Assembly (NCBI GenBank): GCA_029204225.1
Contig: CM055095.1
Location: forward strand, 72,886,753-72,948,752
Direction: 5' to 3'
Length of the DNA stretch: 62,000 nt
Source of the DNA: Diphasiastrum complanatum
Taxonomy: Eukaryota; Streptophyta; Lycopodiopsida; Lycopodiales; Lycopodiaceae
This document shows positions 33,993 through 45,008 of the stretch, piece by piece (position 1 is the first letter of the stretch; every line of letters starts with the position of its first letter). Under the pieces are notes generated by a model. That model was not told the origin of the DNA and searched no databases. It saw only the letters and a program-made list of their open reading frames with translations. The position numbers were made by a program, and so were the translations under genes.

Positions 33993-34442
33993 TGTGGTGA
34001 CCTAGTCATTATAGATTTCCACAAAAATGATGAATTATGTAGTATAAAAGGTTTGATCGTTCCCCAAGAGAGAATAATCTCATCTTTTGCATGGTAAATG
34101 TATATATGATGGTAAACAGACTGGTATGTATAGAAGTCACAATGAATACTATAGCGACATAATTGGTTATCCAAAGATATTTGGATAAATTGGCATCCAA
34201 GAACACCAATGATGAAATGCTTTGGTCAAGGTCTGTAAATGTAAGGATTACTTTATCTTTCAGGCTCTTCATACATCAAGGAAACAGTTAGAATTGACAG
34301 CAACTAGCAATTAGATTCAGTAAGCAGAATCACATTAGCTAAAGATTCTTTTTAATCAAACACAGAGAATTAGTCTTTATCGCAGAAAACAAGCAAAACA
34401 GAGCCTCAAACAATCCCGTTATCTGAACACATAGCTCATTCA
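33993..34442 (-). repeat. GypC 3' LTR (shared 450 bp)
   Basis: It matches 44045-44492 closely, from TGTGGTGACCTAGTC (plus view) to AGCTCATTCA. The accessory reading frame runs into its start: the TGA at 34436-34438 lies inside the LTR. Confidence 0.82.
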
Positions 34443-37211
34443 GAAGGATAACCACCCATTCCTTGATTGCCGATTGGTGCAAGGGGGTTATCAATTAATG
34501 TATTATTTACAAGATGTATATACCAACTATCCTCGGTCAGGATTTCAGACATCTCGACAGAAGGGACAGTTAGTGAAAGTGCAGCATATGTATAGTCGGG
34601 AAATTTCGCTTTAATATATAGTTGTTGAACAGATAGGAGGGCATAATAAATGAGCGAAGCAATATTTACATGGTTGTGCGTGTAGTATGGTCTAGTTATT
34701 AGGTTAGTGGAGCGAAGTATATTATTTGTTTTTACTTCCTCCAAATAACGAGAGTAGTTAGCTTCCCAATCTGTGTAGATTTCACAGATCAGGGAATAGT
34801 AATTGGTGAGTAACTCGAGAAGAAATAGATTTAGAGTTAGTAACAACTTCTTTCACATCAAAAATGTTAATTGATTCTAACTTATTTAGGTACTCATCCA
34901 ATGCTGGAAAAATATTATTCTCAAATGTCCTTAGGTATTCTAAGATGTATATATACAAGGATCCTACGATCACATGAATATAGCTAGTTTGCACATTGAA
35001 CTTGTTCTGAACAATGGCAAGGGCGAGGATTTGTTTTTGATGTACAGTTAGTCTAGACCATAAAGTATTTATGTTAGAAAAGGTCCAAGGGTTTTCCCAT
35101 TGTTCCTTTGTGCAACCAAAAAGTTTAGATAAAAAAAGGTAATCCATCCTCCATTGGAGTTCTGGACTACAAAAAGGTGGAATAAAAAATGTTAGTTTCT
35201 GATGAAATGTCTGAAATTCTGACCTTAGTAGTGAGTAGACAATCTTGTTTTTCTTCGTAACTACTGCACTTAGTGACGCCTGGGCTTGGTATGGAATGAT
35301 GCTTAACGCCCCAGGTTGGTCTTCAGCAGCTTGTACCTCTGTAGCCTCCATGATTTCATTTTGTGTTTTTTGATTTTTCTGGACTTGGCTGCAGCTAATA
35401 TCTGTTTGGATGGCCTTTTCTGACATTATTGATGCTGGCTCATCTGTTTGCGTCTCTTGATCTTGTCCTTGTCCAGATTCTTCCGCATCAGAGATCTGCA
35501 TTTGGCCTGATTGGAATCTGACCTCTTCTAGTTCTTCCTTCAGCTTCTCATAGGCAATCATCTACGGCTGTAGATATTGCATCTCGAAGGTCTGGATCAT
35601 CCGCTCTTGGATTCCCTTCCACGCTACTGGATCAATTCGGTAACTGCCATGAGATACACAGGCACCGAGTGTGACTTCGGCGCTAATTCGCCAGAGTATT
35701 GCCTCGTCGGCCTATTTTTTGTATATTTGATTGTCTTTCTTTAGCATCTCTACAAAATTTTGCAGTTGGGCAATTGACTTCTGAGCACTATTGAGTTCAT
35801 TGCTCAGTTTCGCATTGCTACTTTGAAGAGTGGCTCGTGCTCGTCTTTCTTTCTGCAAGGAAGCCTGCAGGGTCTGAAGTTGTTGTTTGAGAAAGATATT
35901 CTCATTTTCGAAAGCGTTGGACTGCTCTTGCATCTCTTCCAACACTTCAAGTGTGGCATCCTGCCTTTCTTTTGCTTCTTCCAGCTCTGTCTCTTTCGTG
36001 CTCAGCTCCGCATTGGCTGCTTTGAGCTCCTCATTTCTATAGGCCAGCTGAGCCTTAGTTTCGCTCAGCTCTGCATCTGTTTGGGTGAGGTCTGTTCGGA
36101 CTCTTTCATACTTGGACCCCATCTTCCTGGATACCTTTTCCAAGTTGACAATGTGTTGTATAGCTGCCCGAGTATCTGGCAGTAGTGTTCCAAAAACCTG
36201 TTGATATAACTCGGCAAGGATTGATTCCTCGACGTCGCTTTCGCTGCCCTGCTGGTCCTCAGAAAGCTTCTCTGCTCCTTGTGGTTCTGGTTCTTGTGGT
36301 ATTTCAGCTTGATTTTGCTCTTGATCAGCAATGTTCTCTGCCTCTTCTTCCACGTCCTTATTTCCTTCTGGGCTGGTCAATGGTGTATACTGGGACGATG
36401 GCGAAGACATCCTCATCAAGCTCCCTTGACTTGATGATGATGTTGTGACTGCTGCGGTGGTTGCCTTTGATGTCTGCATTTGGGATTCCGCCTCAATTGA
36501 TGGCGCTAACCTTGGTAATACTGGTGCAATCTTGATATCCTCCTGTATTGTTGCATGCATAAGATGCTCATCTGCTGACCCAGTCTGGAGAACTGATTTA
36601 CTTTTATTAATTTACAAAATTGCTTAAAAGCAATCTGTCCGAAAGCAATCTGCTCTCCATTTAAGGCTCTCAGTAGGTATCCCATATTGGTATTTGAAAT
36701 TGTGTACTTTTGCTCCTGTAGAAAGATAGAAACAAGAGTAAATCGAACGAAGCTCTTGAGATTGGGGTCTCTAATGTAAGAGAGTTTGTATCCCCGTTTC
36801 TCAAGATACGCTCCTTCTTGAAAAACTCTGCTCCGCAATGAAATCTGGTTTGGTAACTAGCATACTGCCGTCCATAGGCAATCCTAAGGCACGACAGGGA
36901 AACTCCTCTGTGATTATAATCTCTTGATTGCGGATAGTTGTGGAAATATGTCCTTCCTCTGTTTCGCCCAAGTTGCGGATCAGCTCATAACAAAGATCAG
37001 TAAGAATAACTGATGGATTGAATTGAAGAAGACCTTCAATTTGCACGCGAACAACTAGTGGTTGTAAGATTGGTAACATTGGTTTGGGTGTGTCTTGAAT
37101 ACGATCGCCATAGTGCTTGCAAATGTAAACGAGTGATGGTAGACAAGAGCTTGATCGCAACAATTCGCAATTTCGGAGAGCAAGAGTGATGGAAAATGGT
37201 AGCGACAACAA
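34436..37211 (-). pseudogene. GypC accessory region after integrase, coiled-coil protein
   Basis: Five overlapping or adjacent minus-strand frames (37211-36801, 36838-36506, 36560-35712, 35561-34782, 34846-34436) read as one protein of about 900 residues broken by a few frameshifts and stops. The N-terminal third is globular (PMLPILQPLVVRVQIEGLL, later EEFPCRALGLPMDGSML). The middle is Ser/Thr/Gln/Glu-rich and then a long coiled coil (about 36200-35715; repeated ELSETKAQLAYRNEELKAA pattern). The C-terminal third is helical and aromatic (WENPWTFSNINTLWSRL). There is no clear membrane segment, signal peptide or zinc site, so it is not an obvious envelope protein. I do not recognise a family. 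The sense orientation and position match the extra ORFs reported in Tat/Athila elements. Confidence 0.6.
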
Positions 37212-37479
37212 TTGAAGTGTTTGCGGTTTTAGGCGTATTGATGATATTTTACGGATTGGACTACTATTAAATGGAAGCGTGTCCTTCGTTTTGAAGGTAC
37301 ATACTAAATAATAAAGTGTCTAGTCCAAAAAACAAAAATAAATAAATAAACAAAATTCAGGAATGCTTCGCTTGGTAAGCTTATTTCTTCCTTCGTTAAA
37401 ATGCGAAAAATACGAAGGTGTCAGAAGGTAAAATCCCGAAAAATGCGAAGGTAAGTGTCGCAATTTCCGTATTGGTGAA

Positions 37480-37610
37480 CTTACTAAATACACCATATTC
37501 CAATATACTGTCGGGTTTTTCGCAAAATATAAAATGTAGCGAAGGTCTCGGCTTTTTCGCAATACAAACAATTGTAGCATGCTTCGGCATTTTCACAAAA
37601 AAAAAATGTA
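37480..37610. repeat. Degenerate 36-37 bp repeat between GypC integrase and accessory region
   Basis: On the minus strand three units start GTGAAAATGCCGAAG, GCGAAAAAGCCGAGA and GCGAAAAACCCGACA at steps of about 36-37 bp. More diverged relatives (CGAAAAATGCGAAGG) lie to the left down to about 37400. The stretch 37212-37974 otherwise shows no domain. Confidence 0.6.
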
Positions 37611-37974
37611 AACTTCGGTAAAAAAACATAATAATAATAATAATTGGACAAAAAATGACGGCCTTCAAAAACTGATGTATCGGACATTAGTCATAGTAGC
37701 GCTTCACCCTTGAACCATTTACTCGAGTGTCAAGTAAATGTCCTTGGAGATCAGCTAACTAAAGTGATCCATTATTAAAAACTTCTATAACTTTATACAG
37801 TCCCATCCATCTGGTATATAATTTTCCAGGAAACAACATGTGTCTGTTATCATACAGAAGCACATAGTCCCCTTGTTTAATTTTTATTTTCTTAATGGAT
37901 TGGTCAAAAATTTCTTTTCTTTTACTCTGAACTCGTTCAGTCTCGATTAATGAAAGACGACGATCCTCTTCCAG

Positions 37975-38750
37975 TTATGTCAAAGAAATCATCCGCTCCT
38001 GAAGACTATCATGTTCATCCATTCGCTCTTCATTACTAATGCGAAACGTTGGAACTTCGAATTCTATCGGTAGTATGGGATGCATTCCATACACAAGATA
38101 GTATGGAGTCTGCGTAGTTGTAATCTTTTCAGCAGTTCTATATGCCCATAAGACAGATGATAGCTTCTGATCCCAATCAGAAGAATTTGTTTCCGTTACT
38201 TTATTCAAAATTTTACATAGAATTCCATTTGCCCGTTCCGTAAGCCCATTTGCTTTTGGAGTATATGGAGTGGTTTGGCGATGTGTAATAGAAAAATATG
38301 ACAACATGGCTTCAATGGTCTGATTAAGGAAATGGGTTCTCCTATCGCTAACGAGTTCTAAGGGACAACCATATCGCGTGATAATGTTTTGGAATAAAAA
38401 CTTTGCTACAGTCTGAGCATCGTTCTTAATTGTGGCTTCGGCCTCTACCATCTTGGTAGCATAGTCCGTGGCAACGAGTATGTAACGACGACGAGTTTTA
38501 CGTGTGGTCGGTTTGATAGGTCCTACAAAATCTATCCCCCACTTCTCAAAAGGTGCTAAGGGGATAATTGGAGTAAGTGGCCAATGTGTTGCAAAGCTGG
38601 GTTTCCCCATCCTCTGGCATGCATCACATTTTTTGATGAAAATTTTAACATCTCTATAGACAGTAGGCCACCAATATTTAGCATTAAAAATCTTTTTTGC
38701 AGTGTTTTTAAAAGCTTAATGACCCCCCGAATCTTCCTCATGTAATGCAC
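37975..38750 (-). pseudogene. GypC integrase
   Basis: Two frames (38750-38556, 38610-37975). The start of the zinc region is degraded. LAPFEKWGIDFVGPIKP carries the first catalytic Asp, CPLELVSDRRTHFLN the second, and TPKANGLTERANGILCKIL the Glu, so the DDE triad is present. YILVATDYATKMVEAEA is typical of Tat-type integrase. No chromodomain follows. A stop near 38556-38610 splits the protein. Confidence 0.85.
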
Positions 38751-38917
38751 TTATTACAGCGATCGTCTCGGTTGGTCCTAAACATCGACGGAGACTGTCG
38801 TTAGCTCCTAATTTATACAATATACTATTTACAATCGTGTAAGGTCCTACCTTAGAAAGAAAAATAGTTGTTTGTTGTTTATTAAAATGTTCAGGATATA
38901 TCTGGTTGTGTAAAAAA

Positions 38918-40346
38918 TTAATAATCTCTATAAATTGATGTTTCTGATTGAATACTCATTATATGTTCATCTGAAAATTCATCAGAAATAGGTTCTAATT
39001 GGTTTTTTGTTTGGAGGCGGGATATGTAATCAACATTTTGATGATCCTTGTCTCTTCTTAATTCTACTTCATAATTAAACTCATCTAATAATAATACCCA
39101 TCTAGCTATTCTACTCAAAAGATCAGGTTTATTCACTAAATGTTTTAATGCGTAGTGATCTACATGAAAAACAAAAGGGTATCCTAATTTCTTTACTGAA
39201 TAAATCATCCCTAATGCTTCTCGCTCTGTAGCGGAATAATTCTTTTCTGATGCAGCAAGTTGCCTTCCCTCATAGTAAATTGGATAATCTATATTTTGGT
39301 CATCTTTCTCACTAAGAACCACACCTATCGCAAACGATAATGTGTCTACATATACATGGAACTTTTTAGCCCAATTTGGAGGTCTAAACCCAGTGGCTTC
39401 TGCTAATGACTGTTTCAATTGATCAAAAGCTTTCTAATAAACTTGTTAAAGGAGTTACTATTATAGCATAATCTTTAATTATCCTCCGATAGTAACCTAC
39501 ATGACCTAGAAAACCTCTAAGCTCTCTTAAATTGGTTGGTTCTAATAATTCTAAAATCATTTTATTTTTTTGATGTCGGCTTGTATACCATCCTTCGAAA
39601 TTTTATGTCCTAAAAGGATTCCTCCCTTCATGCAGTTTAAGAGATGTCTCTTGACATCTTCTCAATGTTTTTTCTAATGCATCTAAATGGTTTTAAGTTG
39701 ATGAATAGACACAAAAGTCATCCATAAAAATTTCTAAAAACTTTCTTAAATTTTTTTGAAAAATATTCATCATCATACGTTGGAATGTGGCAGGTGCATT
39801 ACAAAGACCAAAGGGCATTCGCGTATATGCGTACGTCCCCCAATTAGCGGTGAAAGTTGTTTTGGATCAATCTTCCTCTTTTATAAAAACTTGGTTATAA
39901 CCTGAGAATCCATCTAAAAAACTATAACGTTCATGACCAGCTACTTGGTCAAGAATGGTATATGTATACGGCAGAAGATGATAATCCTTTGCTGTAGCAG
40001 CATTTAGTTTCCTAAAATCCTGACAAACTCTAATCTTGCCCGTCTTCTTCTTATGTACTATAACTATTGGTGATACCCACTCACTGCTTAGAACATGATA
40101 TATAATACCCGCTCTAATACATCTATCTAATTCGTCTTTTACTAATAAGGAGTACTTTGGATTTAATCTATATTGACGTTGTCTAACAGATATTGTTCCC
40201 TGAATGAGATCTATTCTATGTTCACCCAATTTAATTGGTATTCCTATTAAATCATCCATCGACCAAGCAAACACGTTTTGGTATTTTTGAAGAAGCAATA
40301 TATACTCTTCACGTTCTTGGTCCGATTGGTGTTTATATAGATTCAA
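38918..40346 (-). pseudogene. GypC RT and RNase H
   Basis: RT starts in 40346-39867 with FAWSMDDLIGIPIKLGEH, RQRQYRLNPKY, SEWVSPIVIVHKKKTGKIRVCQDFRKLN and SFLDGFSGYNQV. The catalytic block FMDDFCVYS lies near 39710-39730 in another frame. RNase H (39418-38918) shows KFHVYVDTLSFAIGVVLSEK, where the usual VDAS reads VDTLS, then YSATEREALGMIYSVKKL, HVDHYALKHLVNKPDLL and RDKDHQNVDYISRL. Several frameshifts lie between 39867 and 39419. It belongs to the same lineage as GypD. Confidence 0.85.
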
Positions 40347-40502
40347 AGTCTTTCCTTTATTAATTTATATTTCTACATGATCTGTTTTATCTACCATTCC
40401 CTCGGTCAGACTTGCTCTGGTTCCACCCAGAACTTCTCTTGACTCGGATGTTATCGGTATTTCTTCTTCCGCATCAATCTCATAGCATTCTATGAAATTG
40501 AT

Positions 40503-41111
40503 TCATGATTCAGCAGGTCTAGCTAACTCCTCACCCCATATCAAAAGGTGACCCCCTATTGGACTGGCTGTGAGAATGTCTGGAAAAAATATTTGTTTGG
40601 TAAACCAATTTATAATAGCATCTGCTTGATATAACCATGGTCTTCCAAATAATATCAAATAAGGTGGTGTACCTATTGGGTCTATGACAAGGAAATTCAT
40701 AACAAACGTCTCTGTCTCTATAATTACATTAATACCTCTTAGCTCACCTACTGGTATACATTTAGTTGCGTCCGCTAAATGGATTTCGTGATAAGTGATA
40801 GGTTGTATCTGGTTCTCTAATCCTAAAACTATTGTTTTCGTTACTAGATTGACATTGGATCGTGAGTCTATTAGTATTCTATCTATAGTCTGATCTCCTA
40901 TGATCGCACTAATCTCTGGAACTCCACAATCTCCTCTATCTACATATTCTACTCTATTACTGTATGCAGGTATACTTAGTGTGACTAACCTCTCCCCTTC
41001 CTCAATCCCTATTGACTGAAGCCCTTCTTCCTCCGAATAACTCGAGGAAGATGTAGGTGTCTCGCCTTTGTACTTATTGTCATTAGTTACATTTAGAGTT
41101 TTGGTCACCAT
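40503..41111 (-). pseudogene. GypC second protease-like domain (active site altered)
   Basis: Reads IGDQTIDRILIDSRSNVNLV, then IHLADATKCIPVGELRGI and LILFGRPWLYQADAIINW, the full aspartic protease fold of gypsy elements. The catalytic D-S-G is D-S-R here. It lies just before RT, the normal place of the protease. A second protease-like domain with an intact triad precedes it at 41447-41830. The stretch between them, 41112-41446, is decayed and carries no clear domain. Confidence 0.8.
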
Positions 41112-41446
41112 TTCAGATCTTTCAAGGTCTAATAATCGACTTGAAATGAGTTTACAGAATGTGTGAAAAGTTTTTTTTTTTTATGTTTTGAGACATTGTC
41201 TTAAGTTGTCAATATTGTTTTTTGCTATCCAAGATTCTTCGCAAACTTATCAAGGTGATTCTGTCAACACCGTCTGAGCAACGAGGTTTTATTCCCATAA
41301 GGATCAGAATCAAAGAAGTTTTATTCTTCAAATACATCTTTGATATGACAGGACCAGTCCCCATGATGTGGAAATTCTTTTATGACTTTTTCTAGTCGGT
41401 GTCTCCATCTGGTCTCTGAAGGTAATCTCTTTTTTCTTCTAGTGGG

Positions 41447-41830
41447 TTATAACATCGGCCTGATAGAGCGATGTCCTAATAACACTTTATATGACAATTG
41501 TCTCGTAGTTTTTAATATTATAAAATCCATAAGAAACTTATGGTCTCCAATATAAATTGTGACCTGAGATAGTTCTCCTATAGGTGATCTTCTAGTTGCA
41601 TCGGCTAACCTTAAATGTCTTAAAGTGGGTGCTATTCTATGATGAATGCCTAATTCATATGCCATTTCTTCAGTCATTATATTTACACTAGATCCGGAAT
41701 CTATGGGTACATTATCTAAGAGGCAGCCATTAATTACTATCTGAATCTCTGGTTGGCCTTCATCACCGTAATTAACTATTCCTAAGTTGATTATCGGTAA
41801 CTTTGCTTTTCTTCTCTTTTTATTTTGCAA
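41447..41830 (-). pseudogene. GypC first protease-like domain (active site intact)
   Basis: Reads VINGCLLDNVPIDSGSSVNIM, then LRHLRLADATRRSPIGELSQV and KVLLGHRSIRPML, again an aspartic protease with D-S-G present. The last part deviates from the usual L-L-G-R-P-W. It shares the ADATxxxPxGEL pattern with the second copy, so the two are either a duplication or two related modules. Confidence 0.75.
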
Positions 41831-42618
41831 GAATTGCTTAATTTCTCTCTTATAATATTGGTTATCATCGAATAATGTTTAAAGGTTATATTAGACAATC
41901 TAGAAACAAGGTCTTCTACAATATTATAAGAACGGTTTCTAAGAGGTGACAGATCTCTAGGTATCTCGCTACTTATAACTGGATCTGAAAATATCACTTT
42001 CTTAACTTGTCTAGTTTCTTCGTCTAAAAGCTTCTTAGCTTCTGAACTAATATCAACATCATAATGTTTTTTAATAGACTTATCAAGACTTAATTCTTTA
42101 TTACTAGGAATTTTTACTAACTGTTCTGCGAACTTCACTTTTTCTGTCGTGTTTTTTGCAGTTTTCGCAATTTTTGCCTTAGTTTTCTTCTTACCTTTAA
42201 GTGTTAAAGAATCTTTACTACTTCTTGTAGTTACTTTCCTTATCTTTTTCTCTAAATCTGGCCATTGATGATCTTGATCTAATAATTCAGACTCTACTTC
42301 TATCCTCTGAACTATCATGTCAGTGTTAGTCTTAGATGGCCGAAGGTCGTCTTCCCTAGGTGAGTTTACAAATCTTGGTTTATATCGTGGCTCTTGTGGC
42401 TGAGGACATTCAACTGTGACATGCCCTTCGCCTTTATAGTTAGCACAGAGCGACACATATCCTGCTGATCTCCTGGGTTTAGGACAATCAGGCGAATAGT
42501 GACCCGGGGCTCCGCAATTGTAGCACGAACCCCTTACTATGGTCAGTGAAGTGGAATCTCGTGTTCCGCCCCTTCGCAAAATAGTGTATTGTTGATCAGT
42601 ACATTGTTTCGGTATCAT
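41791..42618 (-). pseudogene. GypC nucleocapsid region, two zinc knuckles
   Basis: The frame contains CYNCGAPGHYSPDC, a proper CCHC knuckle, and CANYKGEGHVTVEC, where Tyr replaces the second Cys. A Lys-rich basic part and an acidic linker to the protease follow. With the knuckle at 42709-42897 the element had three. Confidence 0.8.
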
Positions 42619-42708
42619 AGTTTTTTGGTTAGTAGGAGTTGCAGTATAAGCTACCTCCTCATGATTATTAATCGGATAGAGGAATAGTTCCTCTTCTAAA
42701 TAATTAGT

Positions 42709-43956
42709 CTATAAACTGAGACAGTTGGTATTAGAATGACCTTCCTTCCCACAAGCGGTACACCAAATATTGGCGTTAGGCTTCGCTTTCTTTCGCTTGG
42801 CTTTAACACCAGATATCTGGACTTTCAAGTCACTTATTTCTCTTGTTAACAGCTCAACACTTTTCCTTAATGGATCCATCTTTTCAGATTTCTCCATTCT
42901 TTTCTTTCTATCTGAATTCCTATTTTTGAATTTCCCATAAGAAGATTCTTCTTCTGATGAAGAAGAATAAGATGAATACTCAGAGGATTATTTGTCATCC
43001 ACTGAATCAGATTCTGATTCAGACTCAATAGATGTTTCAGATTCTTCTGTTCGTTTAAATTTGTGTTTTTTACTTCTTTTTCTTTCATTTCTCCGTCTGC
43101 GAGAAATTAAAAAAGTTTCGTAATTCTCAGCAGAGGCAATGACATCTTCCAAAGAAGTCATCAAACCATCTCGACAATATCGATCCATTTTCTTAGGCAA
43201 ACCACCCAAGAACCATTCATTTTGCATAGGAACTGGATACTGGGCTCCTAACTTTCCTATTAAATTCTTAACCCTATGAGTATATTTCCTAAGTGATTCC
43301 TTTGGCTTTTTCTCAACAGAGTTAAGCCGAGCCAACAATCTAGTGGAATATCCTATCTCCCTAAACTGTTTAAGGAATGCTACTTTTAAAGCGTTAAAAA
43401 TATTAACTGTTTCTGGTACTAATTGACTATACCAAATCCTAGCCTGCTTCCGCAGAAGACCTGACAAAATTCTAACTTTATCCTCATCTGTATGCTCATT
43501 ATTTGCTATGGTAATGGATTCAAATTGCGACAAATAACTATCCGCATCTTCAGAAGATGATTCCTTAAAAAAATCGTATCTGATTTTTGTAGATGTGGGT
43601 GGCACTGGATTAGCCATATTAATAGATGGTGGTGAACTAGATGAACTTGGAGGATCTAAATCTAAACTTCGCTCAGACAAAGATTCTAAACTTGGTTCAG
43701 AAGTAGAATCAAACAAATCTGATTCAGGTGAATTTGTAGAACTTGGTGTTTCAACGGATCGTTCCTCAAATGAATCTACAAATGCTGTAGTAGCGTATAG
43801 AAGATCATTAAACGCTTCAGGTGTTAATCTTGCTCTAACTGGTGAATTTTGCAAATTCTGCAAATACAAATATCTAGACTTCCTATATGCTTCTAAATGT
43901 TGTGCACGCTCTAAACGCTTCTGTTCAATAGTTGCTTGAGAGTACATTCTTGACAT
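42709..43956 (-). pseudogene. GypC gag
   Basis: The main frame 43956-42988 begins MSRMYSQATIEQKRLERAQH, has a Ser/Pro-rich stretch, then the gag core KIRYDFFKESSSEDADSYLSQFE, VRILSGLLRKQARIWYSQL and FLKQFREIGYSTRLLARLNS. After a frameshift, 42897-42709 carries the first knuckle CTACGKEGHSNTNC. The ATG at about 43956 sits 65 bp after the primer site on the minus strand, a short leader. It is nearly open but broken before the knuckle. Confidence 0.85.
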
Positions 43957-44020
43957 GCATTACATGAGAAAGATTTGTAGATGTAACACACTCAAAAATA
44001 TTGCAAAAGGTGAAATTCAT

Positions 44021-44039
44021 CTCCCTGGCAATGGCGCCA
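44021..44039 (-). other. Primer-binding site of GypC (tRNA-Asp type)
   Basis: The minus strand reads TGGCGCCATTGCCAGGGAG five bases after the LTR end. This is close to TGGCGCCGTTGCCGGGGA, the Asp-tRNA primer site known from Athila and Tat elements. Confidence 0.82.
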
Positions 44040-44044
44040 AATTA

Positions 44045-44492
44045 TGTGGTGGCCTAGTCGTTATAGATTTTCACAAAAATGATGAATTATGTAGAAGGTT
44101 TGATCGTTCCCCAAGAGAGAGAATAATCTCATCTTTTGCATGGTAAATGTATATATGATGGTAAACAGACTGGTATGTATAAAATTCACAACAAATACTA
44201 CGGCGACATAACTGGTTATCCAAAGATATTTGGGTAAATTGGCATCCAGGAACGCCAATGATGAGATGTTTTGGTCAAGGTCTGTAAATGTAAGGATTAC
44301 TTTATCTTTCAGGCTCTTCAAGCATCAAGGAAACAGTCAGAATTGACAGCAACTAGCAATTAGATTCAGTACGCAGAATCACATTAGCTAAAGATTCTTC
44401 TTAATCAAACACAGAGAATTAGTCTTTATCGTAGAAAGCAAGCAAAACAGAGCCTCAAACAATTCTGTTATCTGAACACATAGCTCATCCAG
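44045..44492 (-). repeat. GypC 5' LTR (shared 450 bp)
   Basis: Partner of 33993-34442; about 5 percent different by eye. A TATA-like ATATATACAT lies near 44145-44155 in minus orientation. The conserved open frame within it (44061-44321) is just LTR similarity, not a gene. Confidence 0.8.
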
Positions 44493-45008
44493 AAATGAAA
44501 GACGGTCTGCTAAGAAATGATGCTTAACAGCTTCGGCTAATACTCTGCACACATTAGTCAGAATTGTTACTTGCTGGTGTCGCCTTAAAATCCATGTTAG
44601 AGTAACTGAAATTCAGTATAATATAAGAAATGTGTGTGCCGCAAACAGAACAGTATCACAATCATCCATAGATCATACAGAGTGTGTTCGCACATATGAT
44701 AAGAAGTAATTCTGTGAAAGATAACAGAAAGAAAAGAATGCTCAAGCTATAGGAACTCGCTCTTCTCTCTATTGATACTCAGCTCTGCGTAGAAATGCGT
44801 GAGTACAATGGCACAAAGTGTCGACCTTATAGGAACGATCACCGACCTCAATGTCGTTTACGAACTGTTAAATGTCGGTTCTGGACTTCTATTGCGTCTC
44901 TTTAGAACGTCGCAACTTCTACTTAAAATATGAATTTACAAAGTGCGAAATAGGCCTTTACATGTATTTAGGCACTATAGCACATTTTACGTATATGGAA
45001 ATTGAAAA
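44493..45008 (-). other. Promoter-like stretch between GypC LTR and LINE
   Basis: It has no copy at the other end of GypC. On the minus strand it holds CCTATAAGGTCGACAC (TATA-like, about 44825-44840), followed by a pyrimidine-rich region, as in a U3-R segment. It ends where LINE coding begins. CTCAC is found both here at the LINE edge and at the opposite edge of GypC. It may be the U3 part of the real 5' LTR or a piece of another element. Confidence 0.45.

Larger units (their letters stand above)
33993..44492 (-). mobile_element. Ty3/gypsy element of Tat/Athila type (GypC) with accessory region
   Basis: Minus-strand element with related ends (33993-34442 and 44045-44492), a tRNA-Asp-type primer site (44021-44039), and gag, zinc knuckles, two protease-like domains, RT, RNase H and integrase in order. 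About 2.8 kb of extra sense-oriented coding sequence follows integrase. The Asp-type primer site, the lack of a chromodomain and the extra region after integrase fit the Tat/Athila group. The repeats differ by about 5 percent by eye, so GypC seems older than CopA and CopB. The two sides are LINE sequence. The true right end may reach about 45008 (see the separate entry). Confidence 0.82.

Noticed and set aside
32035-34005. Plus-strand open frames of 60-214 codons across the LINE
   Set aside because: They are antisense shadows of the LINE coding strand and carry no domain.
34009-34272. Conserved small protein (same frame also at 44061-44321)
   Set aside because: The two frames are the two LTR copies of GypC, so their similarity reflects LTR duplication, not selection on a protein.
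34436-37211. Envelope-like gene in GypC
   Set aside because: No signal peptide, membrane anchor or cleavage site could be seen; the dominant feature is a coiled coil.
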